DNA of 64,000 nt from Vesta saturnalis (lineage: Eukaryota; Arthropoda; Insecta; Coleoptera; Lampyridae), in contig JARFJB010000002.1 of NCBI GenBank assembly GCA_036346205.1, positions 3,396,001 through 3,460,000 of the forward strand, read 5' to 3'. The position numbers and the translations under genes are program-made. Positions 1-11,067 of this stretch are shown piece by piece. How positions within the stretch are numbered: position 1 is the first letter of the stretch; every line of letters starts with the position of its first letter. The notes under the pieces were generated by a model. The model did no database searches, was not told where the DNA came from, and worked only from the letters and a program-made list of their open reading frames with translations.

Positions 1-577
1 ATGATGATTAAAATTAGTAAATGTAGAAACTGAGGAAACGGTCAAAGGATAAACAAACATATGGTTATGTAGCATTAGTGAAATGAGAATTAAATATATA
101 TGCACATAAAACAAATTGATTTCGCGTTTATAGGTTTACTCTTTCTACTACATTTGATTATTCAATACCGTATGTCGATTTCGTGAATGCACTACGAATG
201 TTCACCATCCTTATTTATTTCATTGTTTTATATGAGAAGACAGTATAGACAAATTAGATAGCTAAATTCATAAATTAATGACGTAGCGGTAAACTCTCCT
301 GGTGAGGATAATACTATTTACAATGTTTATTTTTGCAGAAGCAGGTCAAGATTTTATTTTTGGCGCCGTCTTTAATTAAAAGACGTTGCTAGAATCTAGA
401 TTTATCGTGTAACTCTATATCAAAAAAAAACAAACAACGTCATACAGTTATATTTACTCAATTAGCTCAATTTAAAAAAATTATTTTTCTGTAATCGTTG
501 CAAAATATAAACTATCACAATTATCACACATACTACAATTTTTACCTTGTAGGTATTAAAACATGTATTTTTATCTA
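1..577. other. AT-rich sequence, no gene recognised
   Basis: Both strands were read. There are only short open frames and no terminal repeat or familiar protein motif. It is probably intron or upstream sequence of the TTC17 gene. Confidence 0.5.
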
Positions 578-1555
578 TACCGGATGCCCACAAGATCACT
601 TTCCGGCTGCCATTTTTTTATTTATCTATCGATTTAAATGAAACTTGGCAGGGTTGTTACTCTAACCAAACGTCATTTTTAGAAATTTTTGACAAGCATT
701 TCCGACTTCCAGTTTCGCCGGAAATGACCTTAACTTTTGATTTTTAAATGACACCCCCTGTATATTTTTAGTTTTTCGGATTCTGGAGATCATTTTACGG
801 CCGATTGATTAAACTAAGTACAAACTTTAATTTAATTTTTAAGTAAAATATTAGATTTATGTTAATAAACAACAACCTTTATTATTACCTGTCAAACTTT
901 TAAATTTTCCATAGTGTTTCCATGGCAACCTAGCCACCTATTGTTTTCATGGCAACTCTGATGTGCTGTGACATAGGAAGTGTATTTTATTAATGAGTTA
1001 AGACGTAAATATAAAAATAAAAATGTTTTAAATCGAAAATGGGTAAAAATGACAAAACGTGTTATAAGTCATTAAATTCGTTTTAAAACACTGCATTTAG
1101 TAGTTTTATGAAAGTGGTATGCTTCCATTTAATTTTTTTGAGCTACGGCAAAAATAAAGTTTAGAACGTTCTAGTAAAAAAGTTAACAAAGATAAAAGTG
1201 AGTTTGCTTTTTTCTGGGGAGTGAGTTAAGTATGTAGAATGATTTTAAGATGGTCATGGCACTCTGGATGAGAAAATAAAATTCAATTTTAAAATTACAT
1301 TTGGAAAAAAATCGATTTAAATACGCAATCGGCCGTAAAATGGCCTCCAGAATCCGAAAAACTAAAAATATACAGGGGGTGTCATTTAAAAATCAAAAGT
1401 TAAGGTCATTTCCGGTGAAACCGGAAGTCGGAAATGCTTGTCAAAAATTCCTAAAAATGACGTTTGGTTAGAGTAACAATCCTGCTAAGTTTCATTTAAA
1501 TCGATAGATAAATAAAAAAATGGTAGCCGGAAAGTGACCTCGTGGGCATCCGGTA
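578..1555. mobile_element. Non-autonomous element with about 228-bp terminal inverted repeats
   Basis: The left arm (about 578-805) starts TACCGGATGCCCAC and the right arm (about 1327-1555) ends with its reverse complement. TA lies outside both ends, as expected for a Tc1/mariner-type target duplication. The arms match over more than 200 bp, including a TACAGGGGGTG block (about 760 and 1370) and a small CCGGT/ACCGG hairpin. The 520-bp centre has no open frame, so this is a fold-back style MITE. Confidence 0.7.
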
Positions 1556-1844
1556 TATAAATGTATACGTTGCGATAACAATTTCAGTTATATTTCTCAG
1601 TAAATGTTAATATCTTTAAGAATTATTTAAGATATCGAAATAAATTTATGAAATATGAAAATTGAAAACGGAAATATAAAAATAAAAAGCATTTTTGGCT
1701 TTTTTAAATTAATTTTTAAATCTATCGTTACCATTGACGACGATAACTGTAATTGTTATCGAAACATAAATTTATATAAAGATAAATAAGAAATACACGA
1801 TTTACTACCTAAAAGATGTTTTAATTTTGTAATCCTTGTATATA

Positions 1845-2280
1845 TACAGGGTGTCTCGGAGTAAGTGTAACAAACTGCAGCAGGAGATAGTATTGATGAA
1901 AATAAGAAAAAAAGGTTTGAATCAACATGGGTGCTAACTTCCTTCATTCTAAAGATACAGGATGTTTTAGTTGAGAAAATTTTGTGACTTGAGTTGAATT
2001 TTTTTGAAAAAATCTGTACTCTAATTCTGGAGTATGCATATCAAATAAAAACTACAGTACTGGAATATTTTTGAGATATTATGATAGTTACATTAAAAAT
2101 TTCATCATGTAGTTTCACTTTTCTGAGTTGGATTGTTATATCTTCAGCCGTTATTGAATTAAAAAGAAATTTTTTTTCTCAACTGAAGCTGTATCTCTAA
2201 AATTAAGGGAGTTTGGACCCATGTTTGTAAGAACTTTTCTTCTTATTTTCATCAATAAGGTCTGCCGCTGCAGATGGTAC
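1845..2280. mobile_element. Tc1/mariner-type MITE, right end missing
   Basis: It starts TACAGGGTGTCTCGG after a TA-rich flank. A second TACAGG block lies 111 bp inside at 1956. The sequence at about 1870-1980 recurs inverted at about 2170-2270, giving a fold-back of about 100-bp arms. The outermost bases of the right arm are absent, so the element is truncated at about 2275. Confidence 0.55.
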
Positions 2281-2379
2281 TGCTCCAGGGCAACCGGTAT
2301 TAATAGAGAACAATGCGTCACACATTTACGTTAACGACTATCATTCAGTGTGTCAAAATTTACAGTTTTATTATTGAAG

Positions 2380-3210
2380 ATACTACTTACTTTCTTTTAA
2401 GCTTTTTCTATCGAGAAAAATGACTAGATCGTCAAAAGAAACAAAGTTTTTTATTCTTTCGAACAGTTTTCTTGCTTCTTTCCTTTTGCGTTGAATAGTT
2501 CTTCGTGATAATGGCAATGAACTGGGGTCATGACTCTGTGCTGCTGCACTAGGTTCCATTAATCTTAAACCTTCCCTATCAGAAACTTTATTGCGATTTA
2601 ATGCACTAGTGACATGTGTAGAAAATGAACATTTCTTTGGCGATTGGTTCAGACTGCAAATCTGTACGAAATTCCCTTTCGTTTAGAGATGATGGCCTAT
2701 ACAGCTATTCTGCTGTTTTATCTTTGACCGGATCAGAATTTTCTAATGAATCGTCTTCTGAATTTGAAATAGTCACAGTTGGAGACGCCAGGGACGAGGA
2801 ACTTGGCTCTTTTCTTTTTTCAAGCCTCTTGTTCTTTCAATCTTTTTTTAAGAATCCTTTCTTGTTATTTCCTGTATTCCTTATCTGCTGATGAAATAGC
2901 CATATTTCTTTCTGCCCTTTGGTCAGTGAAAAACTCTCAGTGTCTGTATTTTGCACGTAGTATGTGCTTCATTGTGAGCAATGTAAATATCTTATCAAGC
3001 TGCTCTTGAAATGATGTTTCATGTTTCTTATGGGCATCAGATATTCTTCCTTTATTTTTTCCAATAGAAGCCATTCAGAGTGCACTTTTTCAAGCTTATC
3101 AACGCAATGTTTTCTAAATCTAGTCGGTATAGCGGCCTTTTTTCACACTGAAATTAATTCGTCTATAGTGCTGAGTTCTTTTCATTTAGAAAAAAATGGA
3201 ATCTGAGAAG
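2380..3210 (-). pseudogene. Decayed reading frame of an uncharacterised multi-copy arthropod protein family
   Basis: On the - strand several frames together give protein-like sequence broken by stops and shifts. Near 3200-3060 it reads LSTIDELISV, then KKAAIPTRFRKHCVDKLEKV. Near 2590-2440 it reads SALNRNKVSDREGLRLMEPS followed by SRRTIQRKRKEARKLFERI. I associate these segments with a repeated, unnamed arthropod protein family that is probably transposon-borne. No catalytic domain is left and the C-terminal part is missing. Family assignment is from memory and is inference. Confidence 0.4.
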
Positions 3211-3498
3211 AACTTTCCTTAAAGTTATAATAGTTTCAAAACGTCGTGTCGGTCGAGATGCGCGGCGGGATTTAAAACAATTTGAAAAGTTGACATTACG
3301 TTGTACGTCGAGAAACATCGATAGGTAAAATGACATCGTAAAAATGTAGATTAAATAAATATAGGGTTAATTATTTATGGCATTTCATGTTAGTATCGTG
3401 ATTTTTAAAAGTAAAAATAACAATGTAAACGTAGGTTTGTAGTGATTATGGACTTTATACTTTTATTTAAAGTTTGAATAACTTAATGATCGCAGATG

Positions 3499-5727
3499 TA
3501 CACTCTGTCCCATTTTGGTTGAAATTGTAGGGTATCTCGTTTACGAGCAAAGATAGCAAGATGCGGTTTTACTTTTTCGTGAATCGAAAGATGCCACAAA
3601 CAGAATTGTCATAGTCCTATTAGTATTTGGGATACAGAGCGAAATTCAAAATTTGCACATTTTAAGCACCCCTCGTAACTGCTTTGCCTTGTAATTTATC
3701 GAAATGGTGAAAAGTGGGTTTTATACCGAATTTTCCGTAGAATGTAGTGGCGTACATAGTTTTCCCCACAAACAGTCAGTTTCTTCGTAATAAATCAAAG
3801 TTTTGTTACTTTCAGCTTTAAAAAAATATATATTGTGTAGCACTTCTTTTGCATTATTAACCTTAAAAATGAATGTTACGTTAATTTAACATTTTGATGA
3901 TATAGTTGGCCATGAAAAAACAAGGTTAAGGGTTAGGAAGTCTTATGCAAAAAAAAAAAATTAAAAACTGAACATAATACCTTCAACTTTACAAGCCTAA
4001 TATAAATTACTAAAAGAGATGTTCGAACTGATGACCATTCTGTCTTATACATGCTTCACACACTCTTCCAATTCATTCTATAGCATTAAGCACAATAATA
4101 TGGTTATCTCGTAAATGTCTGAAAGCTTTTCTAACTGCATTTGTCAAACGTTCAATGTTCAATGTTCAATGAGTTTGGTATATTTTACTTTTCAAGTAAC
4201 CCCATAAAAAGAAATCTTAAGACTGACATGTCCGGAGACGTAGGGGGGTATCTTATCGGCCCATTAGTGCCAATCTATCTATTACCAAAATTGTTTTCCA
4301 AAAACGGGCGTATAATTTGCGCATTGTGAGATGGAGCTCCACCCTGTTGGAAATTAATTTGATTCAAGCGAGCTAAAGGAATGTCATCTAATAATTCAGG
4401 CACAACCATTTGTAATATTTCCAAATATCCAGGAGCGGATAAGTTCCCTTCGAAAATATAAAATTTTATTTGTGATCCTAATATAAAGCAGGAAACTCAT
4501 AGTTCAAATCGTCCTTGTTGTCTTTGGGGAAATTCTTGTTGTGGATTTTCTTGACACCTGAATCTGCTGTTGTCCCGTTTTAAAACACTTGAATTGCTTA
4601 AATGTGCCTCGTCTGACCATATAACATTTATTTTTTGACCTTGGTTTAGAAAATGATCCATAATTAATCACGTTTTTTTTTAATCTATAAAACGTGGTAT
4701 TACTAGGTTGTCTCCGTTCTGGAAACCTACATAGATTAAAGTTACATACTTAATACCAAGGAAACCATTTACCTGTTAAAATACAAATGTATTGCTGTGT
4801 CGGCGTTTTCATTAATCTGACCAAAGCAAATCAGCATATCATATTTTTCAAAGTTTTCAAAATGTTTAATTTCTGCCATATTTTGCACAATGAACGCACA
4901 ATACGATTGTTGCACAAAAATAATTTTAATCAGATTTGACAGTCAATTACGTTTAGTAGAATCAGACTAGGCCCAGCCTACCTACAAATTTAGATATAAA
5001 TTATTCTTCATTAATATTTTTTCTGAAGCTTTAAGATGCAGTTTGCCCAATTAAAAAAAAATTGCCAGTTTGAATGTTCCAAAAACTATTGTACCTGATT
5101 TACATAATTTTTTGTTATTATTTTTGCATTTCTGCGTAAAAGTCATTAGATTTATTATAATGTTTATAATTATAATAAAGCAGTAAGCAGTAACCAGTAG
5201 CCTTTTTTTAATACGCAAATATATCTTGGACGTTCAAGAAAATTGGCGTTTATATTGAGTTTATAGGTTTCATGGCCAACTATATCATCAACATGTTAAA
5301 TTAACATAACATTCATTTTTGAGGTTAATAATGCAAAAGAAGTGTCACACAATATATATTTTTTGAAAGCTGAGAGTAAGCTCTATTATATAATAAAAAA
5401 TATACAGGGCGTTCTATTTAAAAAACCAAAACTTTGGTTTATTGCGAAGAAACTGACTTTTTGTGGGGAAAACTATGCACGCCACTAAATTCTACGAAAA
5501 ATTCTGTATAAAACCCACTTTTCGCCATTTCGATAAATTACAAGTCGAAGCAGTTACGAGGGGTGCTTAAACTGTGCAAATTTTGAATTTCGCCCAGTAT
5601 CTCAAATACTGTTTGTGGCATCTTTCGTATCACGAAAGAGCAGAACAGGGTCCCGAAAACCGCTTCTTTCTACCTTTGCTCGCGAACGACATACCCTACA
5701 ATTTCAACCAAAATGGGACAAAGTGTA
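3499..5727. mobile_element. Tc1/mariner-type element with long inverted repeats
   Basis: The ends are TACACTCTGTCCC (3499) and GGGACAAAGTGTA (to 5727). The left arm reads inward to about 3925 and its reverse complement occupies about 5265-5727, so the arms are about 430-460 bp. The right arm has about 50 bp more, including a TACAGGGCG motif at about 5402. The interior carries a broken transposase on the - strand (4020-4879). Confidence 0.75.
4020..4879 (-). pseudogene. Tc1/mariner-superfamily transposase, degenerate
   Basis: Reading the - strand from a start at 4879 gives an N-terminal helix-turn-helix-like stretch (MAEIKHFENFEKYDMLICFG, then NENADTAIHLYF). Further on are WSDEAHL (first catalytic Asp), a -YLEILQMVVPELLDDIPL- block, NFQQGGAPSHNAQ (where the second Asp should be; here Gly) and a -YPPTSPDMS- block with the third acidic residue. 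Several stops and frame changes interrupt it. In this superfamily the enzyme cuts and pastes at TA; this copy cannot encode an active protein. Confidence 0.7.
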
Positions 5728-5979
5728 CAACTTAACTGTTGTCTTTTTAAGAATATACAATAGGAATTAAAAGACAATGATAAAATGGTCTTAGTGGTAT
5801 AACACATTTTCAGTATAATTAAATTGATTAACACGATTAGTTGGCTGGTTGCAGATAAAAAACTGCACGTATACAAATAATGTAACATGAAATCGCAAAT
5901 GTGAAAAGTCATTTGACAAAATTTATTAAATATTAATATACAAATATAAATAACTTTCACACATCTTATTTAGAATAAA

Positions 5980-6130
5980 CTAAAATTAGTTATAAAAACT
6001 ATTATTAATTTTATTAAATACATAAATAAAAAGTTTACCTCGAGTAGGATTTGAACCTACGACCCGTAATTTGGTACAGTACCGCACTAACCAACTACCC
6101 TATCGAGATACAAGCCCCAATCGATGGAAA
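5980..6130 (-). repeat. Half copy of the tRNA-armed palindromic repeat
   Basis: The block TTATTAATTTTATTAAATAC, then ACATAAATAAAAAGTTTACC, leads into a tRNA-like gene and a CAATCGATG flank. The same order occurs in the arms of the palindromic copies near 22.7-23.2 kb and 55.9-56.4 kb. Only one arm is present here. Confidence 0.6.
6036..6109 (-). tRNA. tRNA-like sequence, decayed, apparent ACC loop
   Basis: On the - strand the acceptor halves ATCTCGA and TCGAGGT pair fully with one G-U. The T arm is GTAGG-TTCAAAT-CCTAC. The D stem (GGGT/GTGC) and the anticodon stem (GTACT/ATTAC) are imperfect. The loop GTACCAA would give anticodon ACC. It looks like a mutated member of the family at 23034 and 55957. 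TTTTT, a Pol III terminator, follows in the repeat. Confidence 0.4.
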
Positions 6131-6648
6131 TAAAGCTAATGACAACATTTATGAGTTGAGTAGTAGCGTATTTCGAACACGTCGAACGCGTTTAAGTCTT
6201 TTGCGCCACGAGATTTTGCACCAACTATAACTGATGAAAGCTAGTTATTGGTTCTAAGTCTCTGATCCTTATCATAAATACAGTGTCCACTTTATGTGTT
6301 GAAGTTGATAGCAAAGCCAGATTTTCACAAATGTGCAAAACAAACACTTGTATTAAAACAGTCCTCACTAACAATATTCAGTTCTAATTTGTTTACTTTT
6401 GTATACAGATTTCTTGATATTTACTTCACAAAAACAACATCTGGAAAAAGAAAAAAACACTATACATTTATAATTAAAAATGTCGAAAATAACGGAATTT
6501 TCAAAATTTGTATTACGTTGAGTACTGGCTTCTACCCCACCTAGGACATAGTTATTTTGGTAATTATCTTTTACATCAGCTGATGTAAAAGAATGAGTAG
6601 GTGTCCAGGGGTGTCGGATAAATTAGAAATTTTTGGGCCACCGTAATA
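6126..6648. other. Non-coding sequence, nothing recognised
   Basis: One 82-codon open frame at 6296-6544 has no recognisable domain and no splice or repeat context. I treat it as chance in AT-rich DNA. Confidence 0.4.
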
Positions 6649-6649
6649 T

Positions 6650-6655
6650 ATTATA

Positions 6656-6730
<75 letters not shown>
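6650..6730. repeat. (AT)n microsatellite
   Basis: Alternating AT with a few interruptions (ATAC, ATGT). Confidence 0.9.
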
Positions 6731-6733
<3 letters not shown>

Positions 6734-7480
6734 GATAGTATGTTTCAGTGTTAAATATGATGGTTATAAAGAAATAAAGTTAACAATAAAGACAATGTTA
6801 AAAAGATTCATATAATTTATGAAAGTATGAAGAATACTGAACAATTAGTGTAAAAGTAACTTACAGTTGTGTTAAAAGCCACGTAAATTAACATTGTTGA
6901 TGCGTATTAACTAATTGTGTTGAGAAGATAGGTTATGGACATTTTGAACTCCGATTGAGAGAGTATTTTTCATTGTTGACTGTGTTGAAGTTAAAGTTAG
7001 TGTAACTTCATGTTTTTCGGGTCAGTGAATCCAAATATGACCGTAGTTTTCCTGTAAGTATTAGAATAAGTTAGATATAAGTAAATGCACAATTAGGATC
7101 ATTATCGTAGCAAAATAGTTTGAAAGCGAAATAGGGCAAATGTGGTATCATTTTAAAGGAAATTTTATGTAGAATTTAATACTTATAATATTTTTAAAAT
7201 GTATCCTAGTATAACAAAGATATTTGTAAAATTAATAAATTGTAAATTTAAGAAAAATCTTCAACCAATCAGAATTAAGATGACGCCAAAATTGGCGGTT
7301 TAGAAAAAAATAATACTACATTCGTAAAATTTCTTAAGAGTCTCTTACTAATCTTGAAGGTGAAAGCATGTTACTTTTGTTCCTAAAATGTAATAAAAAT
7401 TTTAGATTTGTAAGTGTTTCATAACCTTATTTATATAAAAACAAAAACCTATTCGCAAAAGTTAAACTAAACAGAAGTGA
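6731..7480. other. AT-rich sequence, nothing recognised
   Basis: No coding or repeat structure could be made out on either strand before the target duplication at 7481. Confidence 0.4.
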
Positions 7481-8416
7481 GGTTAGCGTCACGGTCTGTA
7501 TACTACTACGGTTGCCCCATAACCCGGCTTATAGGCGTTACGTTACCAGCGAGCAGGGGGAAAGCCTACGTCACTCAGCGACTGTTTGAGCGACCGGTGT
7601 ATAGTGAAAGCCTGTGAGTGCATGCCGTTCGCAGTTGCAGAGAGTATTTGTTATATTAGTTATTACATTATTTTCGTGAAATTAAAATTATATTGTTAAA
7701 ATCAAACAAATAATGACAGGGTGTCGCTGTACTGTTGCTACATGCAACAACAATTTAGACAAAACAAATAACTTCTTAGCTAAACAAATAGTAGAGAAAC
7801 ATCGGAAATTTAAACGAGTTCTGACATTTCAATTCAAATTTGTAATTCAGAAGTCACAACATTAAAAATGTCAATTGTAATTCCAGTCTAATACAAATTA
7901 AAAAGTAGTAGTAATTCAAACCAAACGAAATTCAAAAATTCATTTTTAGTATCTTTTGCGTTGCTGCTAAGCAGATAAATTGAAATTGAATAATGAACTA
8001 CTTAATTTTTAAAAATGTACATTTTTAATTAATACGGTTAAATAACATTTATTATTAATCTGCGTTGTTGTTTGTAATATACTTACGTATGTCCTTAATA
8101 ATAATAATAATGGTTTGCTTTATTGTGTCATTTTCGTTTGAAAACAGCATACCTCTGTTTACCACAATAACATATGAATTACGGAACTGCTACATTTTGT
8201 TAAGATAAATATTGCTTGTTCTTTTAATTAATTAATTATTACTAAGTTGCTTTTACATTAACGCAGTGATAATTTATATACTGGTTATTGTTATTCCCAT
8301 AACAGTGCTCTAACGCTTAGCTTAAAAGTCGCTGACCGACGTCACACGGTGTTGACCTATAAGAGGGTTCTCAGCCGATGAGGCAACCGTAGTGTATACA
8401 GACCGTGGGTTAGCGT
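7481..8416. mobile_element. 918-bp DNA transposon with 9-bp target duplication
   Basis: The element spans 7490-8407 and is bounded by perfect copies of GGTTAGCGT (7481-7489 and 8408-8416). The ends are inverted repeats: CACGGTCTGTATAC plus an ACGGTTGCC block on the left, and GGCAACCGT then GTATACAGACCGTG on the right. The left end carries a 2-bp (CT or TA) expansion, and a TTATAGG block inside matches too. The interior has a short + frame starting at 7713 (separate entry). A 9-bp duplication is usual for Mutator-like elements and 8 bp for hAT and P; the THAP-like start hints at P-type, so the superfamily is open. Confidence 0.8.
7713..7865 (+). pseudogene. Truncated THAP-like N-terminus inside the 7490-8407 element
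   Basis: The frame begins MTGCRCTVATCNNN and stops after about 50 codons. A C-x4-C followed by Asn near the start is how THAP zinc fingers begin. The later C-x2-H pair and the AVPTF-type box are absent, so most of a longer gene seems deleted. THAP domains occur in P-element-type transposases. This is a weak call based on about 14 residues. Confidence 0.35.
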
Positions 8417-8679
8417 AGTAATAAGTGAATTGTTAAATGAATATTTCTATTGAATTATGGAATATTGTTATTGATTTTTTTTAATATAAACAAAATTAAT
8501 TAAACAAAAATCGAGTTTATTAATTTCTTAGATATTAGAAAAGTTTTAACAAATTTAAAATTGAATTCAGATAATTATTGTATTTAAATTATACAATACT
8601 AAAATTAAGTATAATAAAATGTTTTATTTAATTTCATATCATAAGTAAATATTCCCAAAGTAAAGTTTATATCGCAATA

Positions 8680-8680
<1 letters not shown>

Positions 8681-8739
<59 letters not shown>
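8681..8739. repeat. (AT)n microsatellite
   Basis: Almost uninterrupted AT dinucleotides with one ATGTAT interruption near the start. Confidence 0.9.
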
Positions 8740-8740
<1 letters not shown>

Positions 8741-9447
8741 TATTTTTAAAATTGAGTGGTACGTGAGCGTATTTTGTTTGTTACTGGCCATGTCACAGAT
8801 CCCGTGTTACAGTCTTTCAAACAGACACATAAAGACGCACAGACATTTTTCAAAAACCACTTTCTTTACTCGGGCAATTTCAAATTTGGCTCGTTTTCTA
8901 AGCAAAATAAAATCAAATGCCGTTGTTTTGTTTCTTCTGGCAGAAAAAGGTTTAAGGTATTTTAAAATGGAATTGACTTTACTGCATTATCATAGCCGCG
9001 GATTAAGTGATTTTTTTAATACAGTTTTGACTAGTTTGTATAAAGGAACCTCTCTTCTTTTACTTTCATTTTTAGGTAACATCCTGTATTGATGTGCTTT
9101 GGATATCTGGTATCCATACTACCCTTTTAAAATATACCGAATTTTTAAATAAACATAGAATGTTACACTGATACTACCATGAAAAGCATTTTGATTTTGA
9201 TATTTTTTTACCCAAATCGATCTCGAAATCGAAAAGCTTATTTTGATATCAAATAGTTGATGAGGAGTGCTTTTGAATCTAATAATGAAATCCTCTTGAA
9301 TATATCAAAACCTTCTTGTCATACTCCTGTCTTCTACGTAAATTTCACGGTTTTCTACAAAAGTTCGAATTTGCATAAATGCGTAATTCGGTTATATCTC
9401 TACTTTTTTGGCTTATTTGATTTCTAATTTCGAATTTTTGTTGTTAG
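8740..9447 (+). other. Intron upstream of the first TTC17 exon seen
   Basis: The 3' splice site TTGTTGTTAG ends at 9447. No upstream TTC17 exon (expected to encode an HWVV-like segment after a signal peptide) was found in 1-9447, so the 5' end of the gene lies outside the window. Open frames at 8756-9092 have no recognisable domain. Confidence 0.6.
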
Positions 9448-11067
9448 TTGGATTCACCATTCCACCTCCGACGTCCATATGATCTCATTGCTTTATTGGA
9501 CCAAGAAACTCGAAGGATTGATATAACAACATTATATAAAGATTTAGTTACAAGAAAGAATATTATCGACCAAAAATGGTCAGGTTTAGAAGGTGCTTCA
9601 GATTTAGAAGCACGCGTATATTCTCAGGACCCCGACTGTTTTAAGGCGGGTAAATTATTAAGCGAGATTGATTTATACTCTAGCATTGGTTCAAATGGAA
9701 GTAACAGGGCTGAGGTGAAATTAGATTTGTCAAACGGAAATGATTCACCAGAATTTATTGTACCTGAGTGTTCAAATTATAGTAGTTTGGACTATAGCAT
9801 GTTTACATTTGAACATTTACACGCAATGGTCAATCGTGATGGTATTAGTACATTGCCTGAATCTAGTTTGGACTATTTATTACCGATTCCATCCATTCAC
9901 GCTTTTGGACATCATATTAGTACAAGTTTGTCTAAAAATAGTTCTTCATGGTTCCATTATAATTTAGGAATGCTGTATTGGAGAATTCGTGGTAATGGAC
10001 CGAAAGCTATAGAGTGTGGCAGAAGAGCACTCTATTACGCACCTAGGTAAGCGTAAATAAGTAAAAATATGTTTAAACAACCATTAACAAATATTTTCCA
10101 AGTTTAAATAAAAATTGGTCATTATTTCAGGAAATACAAAGACATACCATTGTTAAACTTAGCGGGGGTATTTCATCAAGCACGTTATCCAAAGGATGCG
10201 GCAATTTTATTACATGCGGCTGTTGAACACGCGCCGTTTCAAGCAACTAACTACATTGCTTTAGGAAACGTTTATGCTGTTTTATCAGATTATAATCGAT
10301 CAGTGGCTTGTTACGATAATGTTTTAAAACTTCAGCCTGAGTTAGAAAGCGTTGCTGCTACAAAATATGCCACTCTATGTCATAAAAGATTAGATAGTGG
10401 ATTGTTGCAACTTCATGAGTGAGTTACGATCGCAAAAAATGACCCGGTAAGGACCTTTTTGTTTCAGATCGCTACAAGGAATTTTATCTGATTTACATGA
10501 TTATCATAGTCAACAGCAGCAATGGTTAAGATTACAAGAGCGTCTTATGTGGGAACAAGCACCTTTTGAAGCACAATTAATAGGGTATAGTTCAGAAAAG
10601 TTAAGTGCTATATTAGCTAATAGAGGACAACGTTGTATACAGCGCACATCCGAAAACTCCAAACCTACAATTACTTGTGATTTCACTGATCATCAAGCTG
10701 TTACAAATTTACAAGTTGACGTTACATTAAATTTGCAGAGATTGTTGCGAAATGTGGAGAGCGAAACTCAAAAAATTAATGAACAAATGGCTCGTAATAA
10801 AAGGCGGCCAATATTACCACAAGTAAAGGAGGAACCAGTTATGTCTAATCAACAGAAAAATATGTTACCACAAGTAAATCATAATTCAGGAATGCCACCA
10901 ATTTTACATCCTACATATCCAACCTCTCTTTCTACTTCCACTAATATTTATTTTGATGTAACTGGTTGGCCCAGTAAAGATGAATGTAGTAAGTGGAATT
11001 TACCCCTTACAGATACTGATGATTTAGACATACCAGTGTTTTTACCTCCTGAAAATAAAGGATTTCA
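9448..11067 (+). CDS. TTC17: TTC17, first three exons in the window (first TPR cluster)
   Basis: Exon 9448-10046 starts in phase 0 with LDSPFHLRRPYDLIALLDQE, ends in the TPR segment YWRIRGNGPKAIECGRRALY and has donor AG|GTAAGC. Exon 10131-10418 continues KYKDIPLLNLAGVFHQA and LGNVYAVLSDYNRSVACYDN, the most conserved TPR pair of the family. Exon 10468-11067 has a Gln-rich coiled stretch (HDYHSQQQQWLRLQERL), an acidic linker, a GWPSKDECSKW box and FLPPENKGFQ, ending CA|GTAAGT. Introns of 84 and 49 bp separate them, in contrast to the 9.9 kb intron that follows. Confidence 0.93.

Noticed and set aside
5670..5960. 96-codon - strand frame
   Set aside because: It overlaps the inverted-repeat arm of the mariner-type element and has no recognisable motif; likely chance.
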